The notes: generated by a model not told the origin, from the sequence alone. A DNA stretch of 64,000 nucleotides from Bacillota bacterium (GCA_012727955.1 JAAYGB010000036.1:1-64000), one strand, 5' to 3'. Positions 20,908 through 31,014 are shown, numbered from the stretch's first letter. Numbers and translations are program-made.

Positions 20908-21405
20908 GTGGCAAAGGCTGGGAAAGGCTCAAAAGCCAGTGAACTGTTTTTCGTGATTGGAGGAGTGGTTGCCACCGCGGCCGTTGGTACTTTTCTCGGT
21001 TACCTGGTGGGCTCCTATGCTGTGGAGATGCTGACCGGTCCTCCTGCCGCGCGTCAGGTTCGGTCTGTCACCGTCAATGGTGACAGGGTAGCTCAAGAAT
21101 CGCCAGCCCCCCAGCCGGCTAGTACACCGAGTCCACAAAGGACCAGTCAATCGACTCGGTCGGAGCCGGCAGCGGCACCTAGTGTGTTGTATCGCGTTCA
21201 AGTGGGAGCCTTTTCGGTGCGCTCCAATGCTGAAGCTCTGGCTCAGCGTCTGAAGGAAGAAGAGGGACTGCCCACCACTATCGCTGGGACTGGCCCCTTC
21301 CGAGTTCAGGTGGGAGCCTTTGCGCAAAGGTCCAATGCCGAAGCGCTCTCGGAGACTCTCAAGGCTAAGGGGTATCCGGTGCTGGTGGTACAGACTACGA
21401 ACTAA
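20908..21405 (+). CDS. SPOR-domain membrane protein
   Basis: A 165-residue protein with one transmembrane helix at about residues 12-40, a Ser/Pro/Thr-rich linker (about 65-95), and a C-terminal SPOR domain made of two related half-repeats, YRVQVGAFSVRSNAEAL and FRVQVGAFAQRSNAEAL. SPOR domains bind glycan strands stripped of stem peptides at division or sporulation septa, so a cell-envelope role outside the membrane is expected. GTG 20908 follows a GGGGGTGAGG ribosome site. It is the last gene of the valS-folC transcript and ends before a strong terminator. Confidence 0.85.
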   Translation: MAKAGKGSKASELFFVIGGVVATAAVGTFLGYLVGSYAVEMLTGPPAARQVRSVTVNGDRVAQESPAPQPASTPSPQRTSQSTRSEPAAAPSVLYRVQVGAFSVRSNAEALAQRLKEEEGLPTTIAGTGPFRVQVGAFAQRSNAEALSETLKAKGYPVLVVQTTN

Positions 21406-21462
21406 CGAACAAAGAGATGTAGGACATTGCTAAGAGTATAGTGCTCAGGCAAGAGAGCAAAG

Positions 21463-21495
21463 GACGGTTGGGAAGGGGTCTCAACCGTCTTTTTT
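21463..21495 (+). terminator. Rho-independent terminator after the SPOR gene
   Basis: An 11-bp stem (21463-21473 with 21479-21489, one G-U pair) around a five-base loop is followed by six Ts. It closes the valS-folC-SPOR transcript and may also serve the convergent gene that ends at 21499. Confidence 0.9.
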
Positions 21496-21498
21496 GAT

Positions 21499-22527
21499 CT
21501 AGGGTAAAATTTCCACCTTGAGGTGGTAACAGCGGGACTCCCCTGGCTCGAGAAACTGCAGCGTCCCCCGCTCCCGTTCTTTGGCTCGCCCTTCGACCCA
21601 GCAGTTGGCAGGCTCCAGACCCAGGACGTATTCTCCTTGGGCGGTCATCTTCCATTGAGTAAACTTCGGCAATTGGGCTGTGTTGTAATGGAGGGCCATA
21701 CCCGACCATCCATTGAGGCTGGGGTTAATCACCTTAACCGTGACAGGACCGTCGCTGGGGTTCATTTCATGGTAGAAAACCTGCTCCTGATAACCGGGAA
21801 TCGGTGGGGTAAACTCGGCGTAGGTGTCGATGCCCGGGGCGGCGATATCGTCCCGGGGAAGGATTTTTTGGGCAGGGGTTACCAGTCGGGTGTCGGGACC
21901 GATGAGGGGAAATCCCAAATTAATGTGATACAAAAGCATCAGGGGTGTGGTTTGGTATCCGGCATTGGTCACTTTATCCTCCACCCAGAAGGCCGGCTCT
22001 CCCAATTTCATCGCAATGCGTCGCTCTAAGGTCAGATTGGCGGCGAAAACCTCTGTTTCCCTCACTATTCCACGACATTCCAGGTAGTAATCGTCCCCTT
22101 TCCAATAGCCCCGGTAGCTCACCCTTTCCCCGGGCGTATTACCGATGCGCCCATGCATTCCCAGGGCTTCGCCTTCGTCGCTAGCCGCCGCTCCCGCGGT
22201 GGTCAGTCCACAGGTGGCCAAGAAACCACCACCGAAGGTGCGCAGCCAGCGTCGTTCAGTGTTGTCATAGTAGGCGGGGTGGGTTACTCCCACCGCCGAC
22301 AACCAATTGAGGGACTGGCCGCAGTAACGGACGGCCCCCAAATCTAGACAGCGGTCCACCAGCACTTCCAAGGATAAGCCACTGCCGTTGTCAAGCTCGA
22401 CGGTTCTCACGCCCTTGGCTTTACCATCGATGTAGGTCTTGGCTTCGATGGGTGCGATTTGATCCATGGAGCCGACGTATTCCAGCAGTTGCTCCCTTGT
22501 GTACTCTTTTCCACCAAAGGTTGCCAC
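21499..22527 (-). CDS. DUF4432 family protein, aldose-1-epimerase-like fold
   Basis: A 342-residue cytoplasmic protein of the galactose-mutarotase-like superfamily, best matching the DUF4432 group. Visible features are VELDNGSGLSLEVLVDRCLDLG near the start (quoted in part: VDRCLDLG), the GGGFLATCGLTTAG segment, an LHGRIGNTPGE-like motif (GMHGRIGNTPG), and MLLYHINLGFPL. These proteins bind sugars and may interconvert anomers or isomers of ketoses; no reaction can be assigned here. The start is GTG 22527 behind AAGGAGG. It stands alone on the minus strand, diverging from the small metallochaperone gene. Confidence 0.75.
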   Translation of the reverse strand: MATFGGKEYTREQLLEYVGSMDQIAPIEAKTYIDGKAKGVRTVELDNGSGLSLEVLVDRCLDLGAVRYCGQSLNWLSAVGVTHPAYYDNTERRWLRTFGGGFLATCGLTTAGAAASDEGEALGMHGRIGNTPGERVSYRGYWKGDDYYLECRGIVRETEVFAANLTLERRIAMKLGEPAFWVEDKVTNAGYQTTPLMLLYHINLGFPLIGPDTRLVTPAQKILPRDDIAAPGIDTYAEFTPPIPGYQEQVFYHEMNPSDGPVTVKVINPSLNGWSGMALHYNTAQLPKFTQWKMTAQGEYVLGLEPANCWVEGRAKERERGTLQFLEPGESRCYHLKVEILP

Positions 22528-22708
22528 GGGTTCGCCTCCTTGTCGTTAGCAGCTGTCGGTATTGCCTAAGCAGTTCGGTACCCCGGAAACTTTTCCTTCC
22601 CTGGTAAAAAGCAAGGACCGGTGCCTAGGATTTATTCGTTAACCCTGGTGGGATGAGGGAATACTAGCCTTGCTAGCACTTGAGCTGCCAGGGAAGGGAG
22701 GAGAGAGT

Positions 22709-22927
22709 ATGGCTCTACCAAGACGCCAGGAGTTTCGGGTGGATGGCATGTCCTGTCAACATTGTGTTCAGGCCATTAAGGACAATGTCGGCAAACTCCA
22801 TGGTATCGACAGGATTGAGGTAGACCTAGACAAACAAACGGTGACGGTGGAGTACAACGCCGAACAGGTGGATACCGAGGCCATCGAAGGGGCCATTGCC
22901 GGCGCCGGGTACGACATTGTCAAGTAA
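22709..22927 (+). CDS. HMA-domain metallochaperone (CopZ-like)
   Basis: A 72-residue ferredoxin-like protein with the heavy-metal-binding motif GMSCQHC (residues 13-19) whose two cysteines bind Cu(I) or another soft metal in the HMA family. The beta-alpha-beta-beta-alpha-beta pattern fills the whole protein. ATG 22709 is chosen for the GGGAGGAGAG ribosome site. The next gene, an MFS permease, starts 17 bases after its stop, so the two are probably co-transcribed. No copper ATPase or CsoR gene is in view, so the metal is inferred from the family only. Confidence 0.88.
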   Translation: MALPRRQEFRVDGMSCQHCVQAIKDNVGKLHGIDRIEVDLDKQTVTVEYNAEQVDTEAIEGAIAGAGYDIVK

Positions 22928-22944
22928 TGTAAAGGGGTAGAACT

Positions 22945-24240
22945 GTGTCCATTAGAAGTGGTCCAGGAGACCGAGTCAGCGGCGAAGTGGGTAGGGTAGT
23001 GAAGTCCGGCGCTGGGCAGGGCGGGGCAGGTCCCGGCAGGGTCAACCTCTGGTCCTTGGCCTTTGTCGCCCTGTGCCTGGTACCGTTTGTCATGGTCTTG
23101 GGAAACTCCATGTTGATCCCAGTGTTTCCCAAGATAGAATCGGCTTTGTCTTTATCACAGTTTCAAGTGGGTCTGTTGGTAACGGCCTTTTCTTTGCCGG
23201 CAGGCCTGTTGATTCCCTTCGCAGGGTTCTTGTCTGACCGGATTGGCCGCAAGAAGATCATTGTGCCTGCCCTGGTGGTCTATGGCTTGGGGGGTCTGGT
23301 GGCCGGACTTGCCTCACTGTGGTTACGGGATCCCTACAAGGTGATTATCGCAGGGCGAATCATTCAAGGTGCCGGTGCCGGCGGGACCTATCAGTTGGCC
23401 ATGGCCCTGGCCGGGGATTTGTACGGCCGGGAGAATATGCCCAGAACTCTAGGGGCGCTGGAAGCCAGCAACGGCCTGGGGAAAGTAGTCAGTCCCATTT
23501 TAGGTTCGGCGGCCATGGCCATCAGTTGGTACTTACCCTTTTTTGTCTACGGGATTTTCTCCATCCCCGTGGCCGTATTGGTCCTGTTGGCGGTGAAGGA
23601 ATCCAATCCCGGAGGAGAAGGGAAAAGCACCGCCCAGTATTTTTCTTCGGTGAAGGAAATCATCAAGGAAAAGGGACTGTCCTTGGCGGTAACCTTTGTG
23701 GTGGGATTTGTTGCTTTGGGAATGCTCTTTGGACTGCTCAGTTACCTCTCCGATGTCCTGGAGCAAAAGTTTCATTTGTATAACCTGCGCAAGGGTTTTG
23801 CCATTGCTGTCCCGGTCACGGTGATGGCCGCCACCTCCTTCTTTGGTGGAATCTGGCTGCAAAGGCGAAAGCACTTACTCAAGGCGACCATTGTACTGGG
23901 GATGGCCTTGACCGCCGCGGCCTTGTTTACCATTCCCATCTTTGACAGCCCCTGGTACTTCTTTGCCGTTGTGGTGATCGCCGGCCTGGGAATTGGCATG
24001 GTACTGCCGCCGTTGAACACCTTGATAACCGGCTCCGCTGACCCTGAGGAGCGGGGGATTATCACCGCTTTGTACGGAACGGTGCGGTTTACCGGGGTTG
24101 CCGTGGGGCCACCGGCCTTTGGTCTGATTGGCTTTGATAGCCCTTGGTTGTTTGCCGCTGCTGCCGCGATTACCGGCGTGGCCGGGGTGCTGGGATGGCT
24201 GTTTGTCGATCAGGAAAGGCTCTTGAGCAAGGCTGCCTAG
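22945..24240 (+). CDS. MFS efflux permease
   Basis: A 431-residue major-facilitator transporter with about twelve hydrophobic helices. The MFS loop 2-3 motif appears as GFLSDRIGRKKI (about residues 95-106), and the antiporter-type motif C region as LGKVVSPILGSAAM. A 35-residue Gly-rich hydrophilic N-terminal tail precedes the first helix. The GTG start follows AAAGGGG. The family includes drug and arabinose exporters; the substrate is unknown. Linkage to a CopZ-like chaperone, 17 bases upstream, raises the possibility of metal or metallophore export, which is only a guess. Confidence 0.85.
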   Translation: MSIRSGPGDRVSGEVGRVVKSGAGQGGAGPGRVNLWSLAFVALCLVPFVMVLGNSMLIPVFPKIESALSLSQFQVGLLVTAFSLPAGLLIPFAGFLSDRIGRKKIIVPALVVYGLGGLVAGLASLWLRDPYKVIIAGRIIQGAGAGGTYQLAMALAGDLYGRENMPRTLGALEASNGLGKVVSPILGSAAMAISWYLPFFVYGIFSIPVAVLVLLAVKESNPGGEGKSTAQYFSSVKEIIKEKGLSLAVTFVVGFVALGMLFGLLSYLSDVLEQKFHLYNLRKGFAIAVPVTVMAATSFFGGIWLQRRKHLLKATIVLGMALTAAALFTIPIFDSPWYFFAVVVIAGLGIGMVLPPLNTLITGSADPEERGIITALYGTVRFTGVAVGPPAFGLIGFDSPWLFAAAAAITGVAGVLGWLFVDQERLLSKAA

Positions 24241-24302
24241 TTTCGAGGCTTGGGTGGCAATCCCAGCAATTGCAGTTCTGAGTAGACCTCTCCCCCCATA
24301 TC

Positions 24303-25331
24303 ATGAGTGCTATGGGGGGATTAATCTTGTTGTCACTCCGGTATTATCGCTATCGTTTCTATCGCTTTATCTATAGTCGTCGTCGGTTTGGACACCGCAG
24401 ACTGACGGTCGGAGTGCTCCTTGCTTTGGTCCTGGCCGGGGTGTTTGTGGCCGTCAGCTTCATGGACTATTTCTCTCGGGGAAATGAATGGAAAATTACT
24501 CTGCTGCAGGCCGACATCGGGAAAGAGATCAGTCTTTCCCTGGAGGAGTATGTGGCCGGAGTCCTGGCAGCGGAGATGCCGGCAACCTTTGGCCTAGAGG
24601 CCCTCAAGGCCGGTGCCGTTACCGCCCGTACCTATGCTCTGCAGCGGATCATCGCCAAACAAACCCTTCCCGGCACCAATGCCCACGTCTCCTCGGATCA
24701 CAGGGTGTCCCAGGCCTATCGATCAGTGGAACAACTGCGGGCCACTTGGGGGATGGCCAAATTCCTCGTCGCCTGGCCCAAGATTCGCTTGGCGGTAACC
24801 TCGACCCGGGGACAGGTACTCACCTACAACGGCCAGCTGATTGATGCCTTGTATCATTCCACCAGTGGCGGAGTGACCGCCAATTCCGAGGATTACTACT
24901 CCACCGCGGTGCCCTACCTGCGGTCGGTACCCAGCCCCTGGGAGGAGCACTCACCCTATTGGCGCACCGAGGTGTTTATTTCCTGGCAGCAGCTGACCGA
25001 TGGGCTGGGATTAGCCCTTGCTCCCCAGGAGTTGGCTCAGGGCAAGGTTGTTCCCAGGGTGGAGGCCTATCCCAATGGTCGCACCAAGGCTTTGGTATTG
25101 GGGGAACACCGGTTTAACTCCCGCCAGGTGCGGGAGCGGCTGGGACTTCGGTCGGCGTGGTTTACTCTGGAACCTAACCCCCAGGGCGTGATCTTTCATT
25201 TGCGAGGCAATGGTCATGGCGTTGGACTGTCCCAATATGGCGCGGATGGTCTGGCGGCAGCGGGGTACAAGTACGATGATATTCTTCTGTATTACTATCC
25301 CGGTGCTCACCTGGTTCGCAGCTACTATTAG
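24303..25331 (+). CDS. spoIID: Stage II sporulation protein D (SpoIID/LytB family)
   Basis: A membrane-anchored lytic transglycosylase that, with SpoIIP and SpoIIM, thins septal peptidoglycan during engulfment of the forespore. An Arg-rich cytoplasmic start is followed by one transmembrane helix (about residues 34-55), then the SpoIID domain with EYVAGVLAAEMPATFGLEAL, AGAVTARTYAL (catalytic Glu in AAEMP region), STSGGVTAN and a C-terminal GHGVGLSQYGADGLA. Length 342 residues is typical. ATG 24303 or 24312 could start it; neither has a strong ribosome site. It stands alone, as spoIID often does, and no clear sigma-E promoter is seen in the 62-base gap. Confidence 0.93.
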   Translation: MSAMGGLILLSLRYYRYRFYRFIYSRRRFGHRRLTVGVLLALVLAGVFVAVSFMDYFSRGNEWKITLLQADIGKEISLSLEEYVAGVLAAEMPATFGLEALKAGAVTARTYALQRIIAKQTLPGTNAHVSSDHRVSQAYRSVEQLRATWGMAKFLVAWPKIRLAVTSTRGQVLTYNGQLIDALYHSTSGGVTANSEDYYSTAVPYLRSVPSPWEEHSPYWRTEVFISWQQLTDGLGLALAPQELAQGKVVPRVEAYPNGRTKALVLGEHRFNSRQVRERLGLRSAWFTLEPNPQGVIFHLRGNGHGVGLSQYGADGLAAAGYKYDDILLYYYPGAHLVRSYY

Positions 25332-25465
25332 TCCTTGATGGGGCCCCCGGCGCCCGATGACGAGTTTACTCTACCGGGGGAAAGGGAAAAAAGGGTGGTA
25401 AGGCAAAGAAAAATAAAGGCTTCATCCCGCAAGTAGTTCCTGGTGATCCAAGGCGGGAAGCCAAA

Positions 25466-25495
25466 TTTACTCACTTAAAGTGGACACACTAGAAT
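25466..25495 (+). promoter_or_regulatory. Candidate trxB promoter
   Basis: TTTACT (25466-25471) and TAGAAT (25490-25495) are 18 bases apart. Transcription would begin near 25502, giving a very short leader before the GGGAGG ribosome site of trxB. Confidence 0.5.
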
Positions 25496-25519
25496 TAGTG
25501 GTTGATATGGGAGGCGCAA

Positions 25520-26470
25520 GTGGCGATGACTGATAAGACAGCCAATCCCGTAGACGTCGCGGTAATTGGCGGCGGACCGGCGGGGTTAACCGCGGCTTTG
25601 TATGCCGGCAGAGCTTTGCTTTCGGTAAGGGTAATCGAAGGAATGGGTACCGGGGGACAGATGTTTACCACCGCGGTGGTGGAAAACTACCCGGGGCTGG
25701 GAGTAGTGGATGGCCCAACGATTTCCCAGAAGATGGAGGCCCAGGCCAGGGAGTGGGGCGCTGAGATTGAATTTGGGCAGGTCCAAGGCATCTCCGGTTC
25801 CTTGGAAACGGGTTTTACTTTGGATATGGGTGAAGGGAACGAACCGATCCTGGCCCGAACGGTGATTGTCGCGTCCGGCTCCACCCCTCGGAAGCTGGGA
25901 GTTCCCGGGGAGGAAGAGTTCCAGGGACGAGGGGTGTCCTATTGCGCCACCTGCGATGGCGCCTTTTTCCGCGACAAGCGACTGATTGTCGTCGGTGGAG
26001 GAGACTCCGCTGTAGAGGAAGGACTGTTCCTGACCAGGTTTGCCAAATCCGTCACCATCGTTCACCGCCGGGATGAGCTGCGGGCCAGTCCGGTACTGCA
26101 GCAGCGGGCCAGGGACAATGAAAAAATGCAGTTCATCTGGAACTCGGTGGTGGAAGCAATTCAGGGGAACAAGACCGTCAATGGCGTTGTCCTGCGGAAT
26201 GTGAAAACCAACGAAATTACTAACCTGGATATCGATGGAGTCTTTGTTTACATTGGCCAGAATCCCAACGTCAGTTTCCTGAATGGGTTGGTGGAACTGG
26301 ATGGGATGGGATTCATTCAGGCCGGTGAGGATTGCGTCACATCGGTTCCCGGCATATTCGCCGCCGGTGATGTGCGCACCAAGCCCCTCCGCCAGATCGT
26401 AACCGCCGTGGCCGACGGAGCGGTGGCGGCAATGCAGGCGGAACAGCTTCTGGCTGTCAGTAAAGGTTAG
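25520..26470 (+). CDS. trxB: Thioredoxin reductase
   Basis: NADPH-dependent flavoenzyme that reduces thioredoxin in the cytoplasm. The FAD dinucleotide fold begins IGGGPAGLTAALYAGR, the NADPH fold has VGGGDSAVEEGLFL, the redox-active disulfide is Cys142-Cys145 in CATCDGAFF, and the C-terminal FAD motif reads FAAGDVRTKPLRQIVTA. Length 316 residues fits the low-molecular-weight bacterial type. GTG 25520 is preferred, five bases after GGGAGG; ATG 25526 is the alternative. The gene is preceded by its own promoter and followed by cysK behind another. Confidence 0.95.
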   Translation: MAMTDKTANPVDVAVIGGGPAGLTAALYAGRALLSVRVIEGMGTGGQMFTTAVVENYPGLGVVDGPTISQKMEAQAREWGAEIEFGQVQGISGSLETGFTLDMGEGNEPILARTVIVASGSTPRKLGVPGEEEFQGRGVSYCATCDGAFFRDKRLIVVGGGDSAVEEGLFLTRFAKSVTIVHRRDELRASPVLQQRARDNEKMQFIWNSVVEAIQGNKTVNGVVLRNVKTNEITNLDIDGVFVYIGQNPNVSFLNGLVELDGMGFIQAGEDCVTSVPGIFAAGDVRTKPLRQIVTAVADGAVAAMQAEQLLAVSKG

Positions 26471-26491
26471 TCTAGGCAAAGAATCCCGTTG

Positions 26492-26544
26492 TTGACAGAG
26501 CTTTACTGTTTTGGTAAACTAAATCCGAGAATTCCGAGTGGAAT
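26492..26544 (+). promoter_or_regulatory. cysK promoter with operator-like palindrome
   Basis: TTGACA (26492-26497), 17 bases, then TAAACT (26515-26520). Just past the expected transcript start lies ATTCC-gagt-GGAAT (26531-26544), a perfect 5-bp inverted repeat in the usual place for a repressor site. A second hairpin GTTGGT/ACCAAC sits near 26562-26577, before the ribosome site. The regulator is unknown; an Rrf2-type cysteine regulator is a guess. Confidence 0.6.
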
Positions 26545-26598
26545 ACCAGAGATTGAACCCGTTGGTTGAGACCAACCGATGATTTGGGGGTTATGGTT

Positions 26599-27531
26599 AT
26601 GGCTAGGAAAGCCGATAGCATCGTGAGTCTAATCGGACAAACGCCGGTGGTCAAACTAAATAGAGTTGTTCCCGAGGGTTCCGCGGAAGTTTGGGTAAAG
26701 CTAGAGTCCTTTAATCCCGGCGGTAGTGTCAAGGACCGCATCGCAGCCAACATGGTGAAAAGGGCAGAAGAAGCGGGAGCCTTGAAGCCCGGAGGTACCA
26801 TCGTCGAGCCAACCAGCGGCAATACCGGGGTAGGACTGGCAATGGTGGCCGCGGCCAAGGGATATCGGTGCATCTTGGTGATGCCCGATACCATGAGCAT
26901 TGAACGGCGTCGGCTGCTGCAGATGTATGGCGCTGAGTTGGTGCTGACCCCTGGGACCGAGGGGATGAAGGGAGCCATCGCCAAGGCGATGGAGTTGGTC
27001 GAAAGTAATCCTGGTTACTTTATGCCCCAGCAGTTTGAAAATCCCGCCAACCCAGAAATTCATCTCCAAACCACTGCCGCGGAAGTTTGGGAGCAGATGG
27101 AGGGACAACTGGATGCCTTTGTCTCCGGGATTGGGACTGGGGGAACGGTTACCGGTGTCGGCAAGGTTTTGAAGGAAAGGTTGCCTGAAGTAAAGATCGT
27201 GGCCGTGGAACCGGTAAACTCTCCAGTTCTTTCTGGAGGACAGCCAGGTTCCCACAGGATTCAGGGCATCGGAGCAGGCTTTGTGCCTCAGGTTCTAGAC
27301 ACCGAGGTTCTCGATGAGATTGTCACCGTCGAGGATAACGACGCCTTCCAGGCCGCGGGTCGCTTGGCTCGGGAAGAGGGGATTTTAGTCGGTGTTTCCA
27401 GTGGAGCTGCTGTGGTTGCCGCTTTGCAGGTGGCCAAGAAGCTGGGGGCAGGCAAGAGGGTACTGGCGATTTTGCCGGATACCGGTGAGCGCTACTTGAG
27501 TATGGCGGAGAATTTCTTGTCAGCAGAGTAA
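26599..27531 (+). CDS. cysK: Cysteine synthase (O-acetylserine sulfhydrylase)
   Basis: PLP enzyme making cysteine from O-acetylserine and sulfide. The PLP lysine is Lys45 in NPGGSVKDR, the substrate loop is [11 protein letters not shown], the phosphate-binding loop is [12 protein letters not shown] and the C-terminal serine is in VGVSSGAAV. Length 310 residues is standard. ATG 26599 is chosen because it is eight bases from GGGGG; ATG 26593 is too close. It is transcribed from its own promoter with a palindrome at the start of the leader and ends before a GC-rich hairpin. Confidence 0.96.
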   Translation: MARKADSIVSLIGQTPVVKLNRVVPEGSAEVWVKLESFNPGGSVKDRIAANMVKRAEEAGALKPGGTIVEPTSGNTGVGLAMVAAAKGYRCILVMPDTMSIERRRLLQMYGAELVLTPGTEGMKGAIAKAMELVESNPGYFMPQQFENPANPEIHLQTTAAEVWEQMEGQLDAFVSGIGTGGTVTGVGKVLKERLPEVKIVAVEPVNSPVLSGGQPGSHRIQGIGAGFVPQVLDTEVLDEIVTVEDNDAFQAAGRLAREEGILVGVSSGAAVVAALQVAKKLGAGKRVLAILPDTGERYLSMAENFLSAE

Positions 27532-27556
27532 GGACTAAATTGACGGGGTAAACACC

Positions 27557-27600
27557 GGGCGCGAGGGGGAGTGCGGCCTTCCCTTCGCGCCCCTTCTATT
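27557..27600 (+). terminator. Probable terminator after cysK
   Basis: GGGCGCGA (27557-27564) pairs with TCGCGCCC (27585-27592) around a 20-base loop and is followed by a T-rich but interrupted tract. The stem is strong, the tail weak. Confidence 0.55.
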
Positions 27601-27681
27601 TGCCCTGGGTTTCTGCTCTTAACGAAGGAGTTTGCCCGCTATCTGCAGAAAGAGACTAAGAAGTATTTGGGAGGTTCGTTT

Positions 27682-28293
27682 GTGGAGCTAATTTTGGCGT
27701 CTGCCTCACCACGCAGGAAGGAACTATTGGAGCAAATTGGACTGAAGGCGCGGATCCTCGTCCCTCAGGTGGATGAAAGCAGAGTCTCTGCCTCTGCTCC
27801 GGCGTCGCTGACGATGGAACTAGCCCAGCTCAAGGCTAAGGATGTTGTGGCTCGGTACGATTGGAGTCAAGGGACAAGCCCCCGGTGTTTGGTCTTGGCC
27901 GCCGATACCGTGGTGGCTTTCCAGGGGCAAATGCTGGGAAAGCCAGGGGACGAAGGAGAAGCGATTGGAATGCTGCAGACCCTTCAGGGACAGACCCATG
28001 AGGTGGTCACCGGGGTATGCCTGTTGGCAGCCGAGCAAGGAGTGGTGCAGACCACGTCGGTCTGGGCGGAAACCACTCGGGTTACCTTCCGGGATCTGAC
28101 TCCGGCTGAGATTGCGGCCTACGTCAAGACCGGCGAACCCTATGACAAGGCCGGTGCCTATGGGATTCAGGGTCGAGCTGCTGCCTTCGTATCGGGTGTC
28201 GAGGGATGCTATTTCAATGTGGTAGGTCTACCCCTCGGGAGTTTGTGCCAGAGGCTCAACGAACTGGGATTGCCCCCTTGGAGACAGTGGTAA
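27682..28293 (+). CDS. maf: Maf-type nucleoside triphosphate pyrophosphatase
   Basis: House-cleaning pyrophosphatase that hydrolyses dTTP, UTP or modified nucleotides. The protein begins with the family signature ELILASASPRRKELL, and has AADTVV and GEPYDKAGAYGIQG further on, with 203 residues in all, the normal length. GTG 27682 is chosen, seven bases after GGGAGG; longer frames upstream would add a non-homologous tail. It opens the maf-radC-mreBCD-min cluster typical of Firmicutes. The exact nucleotide preference cannot be read from sequence. Confidence 0.93.
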   Translation: MELILASASPRRKELLEQIGLKARILVPQVDESRVSASAPASLTMELAQLKAKDVVARYDWSQGTSPRCLVLAADTVVAFQGQMLGKPGDEGEAIGMLQTLQGQTHEVVTGVCLLAAEQGVVQTTSVWAETTRVTFRDLTPAEIAAYVKTGEPYDKAGAYGIQGRAAAFVSGVEGCYFNVVGLPLGSLCQRLNELGLPPWRQW

Positions 28294-28336
28294 GCCGACA
28301 CCAGCCATGCCCGATGTTAGGCTGGAGGGCTGGTAA

Positions 28337-29044
28337 GTGTCCACTCTATTAATTCGTGATTTACCTGAATCGGAAAGACCACGGGAGAAGTTGTTGAAGT
28401 ATGGTGCGGCGGCACTATCTAATCGAGAATTGTTGGCGTTGCTGTTGGGAACGGGAACAGCCAGCGAAAGTGCACTACAATTGGCAGAAAAGATACTGGT
28501 ACAAGCTAGAGGACTAACGGGATTGGTCGATATGACCGTGGAGGAGCTGCAGCAGATTAAGGGTGTGGGCCCAGCCAAGGCATGCGTCCTTTTGGCGGCG
28601 GCGGAGTTGAGTTTTCGCTTGGCGGAGGCCAGTCGAGGTTCGGGTCCACAGGTGCGCTCGCCACGGGATGCCGCAGATCTCCTGATGATGGAGATGAAAC
28701 ATCTAGATCGAGAGTATTTCCGCATCATCTTACTGGATACTAAACACAGAGTGATTGACACTCCCGTCATTTCCATTGGCAATCTCAATTCTTCTATCGT
28801 TCATCCCCGAGAATTGTTCAAAGAATGTATCCGTCGCAGTTGTTGCGCGGTGATCCTGGTCCACAATCATCCCAGCGGTGATCCCGAACCTAGTTCCGAG
28901 GACTTGGAGGTGACCCGCCGGATCGTTGCCGCGGGCCGGTTGTTGGGGATTAACGTCTTGGATCATATTATTATCGGTGACAATTGCTTCATTAGTTTAA
29001 GTGAACGAGGTTTGATCAGGGTGGGGTCGGATAGCCCACTATAG
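28337..29044 (+). CDS. radC: RadC/JAMM-domain protein
   Basis: A 235-residue UPF0758-family protein. The N-terminal half has helix-hairpin-helix motifs (LLGTGT and IKGVGPAKA); the C-terminal half is a JAMM metalloprotease-like domain with the zinc motif HNHPSGDPEPS at residues 176-186 and the preceding conserved glutamate region. Despite the old name, a repair role has not been established and the activity is unknown. GTG 28337 follows GGAGGGCTGG. It lies between maf and mreB, its usual place. Confidence 0.93.
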   Translation: MSTLLIRDLPESERPREKLLKYGAAALSNRELLALLLGTGTASESALQLAEKILVQARGLTGLVDMTVEELQQIKGVGPAKACVLLAAAELSFRLAEASRGSGPQVRSPRDAADLLMMEMKHLDREYFRIILLDTKHRVIDTPVISIGNLNSSIVHPRELFKECIRRSCCAVILVHNHPSGDPEPSSEDLEVTRRIVAAGRLLGINVLDHIIIGDNCFISLSERGLIRVGSDSPL

Positions 29045-29065
29045 ACCGGAGAAGGGGCGAAGGCA

Positions 29066-30094
<1,029 letters not shown>

Positions 30095-30122
30095 TTGACC
30101 GTAAACCTCACAGCTGATACAG

Positions 30123-30980
30123 GTGGTACCCTTGAAATGGGACTTGAAACGTTGGCGATGGGTAGCGGTTGTGGTAGTGATCTTGACCATAGCCGCTACC
30201 ATTTACGTAACTAGTTATTCCCGCAGAGAAATTACCGGCGTTGAAGCTTTACTCCGGGACTTTGTCGCGCCCGTAGCCCGTGGATTGACCCAGGCGGCCC
30301 AAAGCATTGAGAACTTCTTTGGGAATCTAGCGGAGGTGTCCCAACTGGCGGCCGCCAATCGACAGCTAGAGGAAGAGATCCGGCAGCTGGAGATGCAGTT
30401 GGCCGTTAGTGCCGGATATGAGCGCCAGGTGATGATTCTGCGCCGGGCCCTCAGCTTCCGGGACAATCACCGATATGAGATACTGGCCGCGGAAGTGGTG
30501 GGACAAGAGCCGGTAAACTGGCACAACTTTGCTTTGATTAATCGGGGCATGAAGGACGGCGTGCGGCCGGGAATGGCCGTTGTGGCCCCGGAGGGAGTAG
30601 TGGGCCAGGTGCGCAACGTCACCGCCAGGACCGCGGAGGTAATGCTGATGCTGGACTCCCGCAGTTCCATTGGCGGCCGATTGGTGGATAACGGGGAATT
30701 GGTCTTGGTAACAGGACAATCCTCCCAACCGGAAAGCCCCGTGGTTCGCTCCCTAGTCCGGGATTCCCAACTGCAGGAGGGAGACCAGGTAGTTACCTCC
30801 GGAAACAGTCGGATTTTCCCTGGGGGACTTCTCCTGGGCACTGTAGTCGATGTGACCGCTGATCCCTATGGTGACAATAAGACCGGCGTTTTAGAGCCAG
30901 GAGTTGATTTTAGTCGTTTAGATGTGGTATTTGTCTTGCTATCTACCGATGAAGGGGACGAGGAGGAAATTGAACACTAG
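30123..30980 (+). CDS. mreC: Rod-shape determining protein MreC
   Basis: Bitopic scaffold that links MreB to extracellular parts of the Rod complex. A short cytoplasmic Lys/Arg/Trp-rich start is followed by one transmembrane helix (about residues 12-30), a coiled coil (about 70-105, LAAANRQLEEEIRQLEMQ) and the beta-barrel domain with VRPGMAVVAPEGVVGQV and VTSGNSRIFPGGLLLG. Length 285 residues is normal. GTG 30123 is given; TTG 30132, six bases from AGGTGG, would give a start three residues later. A 28-base gap separates it from mreB. Confidence 0.93.
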   Translation: MVPLKWDLKRWRWVAVVVVILTIAATIYVTSYSRREITGVEALLRDFVAPVARGLTQAAQSIENFFGNLAEVSQLAAANRQLEEEIRQLEMQLAVSAGYERQVMILRRALSFRDNHRYEILAAEVVGQEPVNWHNFALINRGMKDGVRPGMAVVAPEGVVGQVRNVTARTAEVMLMLDSRSSIGGRLVDNGELVLVTGQSSQPESPVVRSLVRDSQLQEGDQVVTSGNSRIFPGGLLLGTVVDVTADPYGDNKTGVLEPGVDFSRLDVVFVLLSTDEGDEEEIEH

Positions 30981-31014
30981 ACCCTGGACAAGTCAAGATG
31001 GTAGGGGGAGTACC

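Noticed and set aside
25342-25379. Hairpin CCCCCGG...CCGGGGG after spoIID as a terminator
   Set aside because: A 7-bp stem with a loop over 20 bases and no T run (an A/G-rich tail follows), so not supported.
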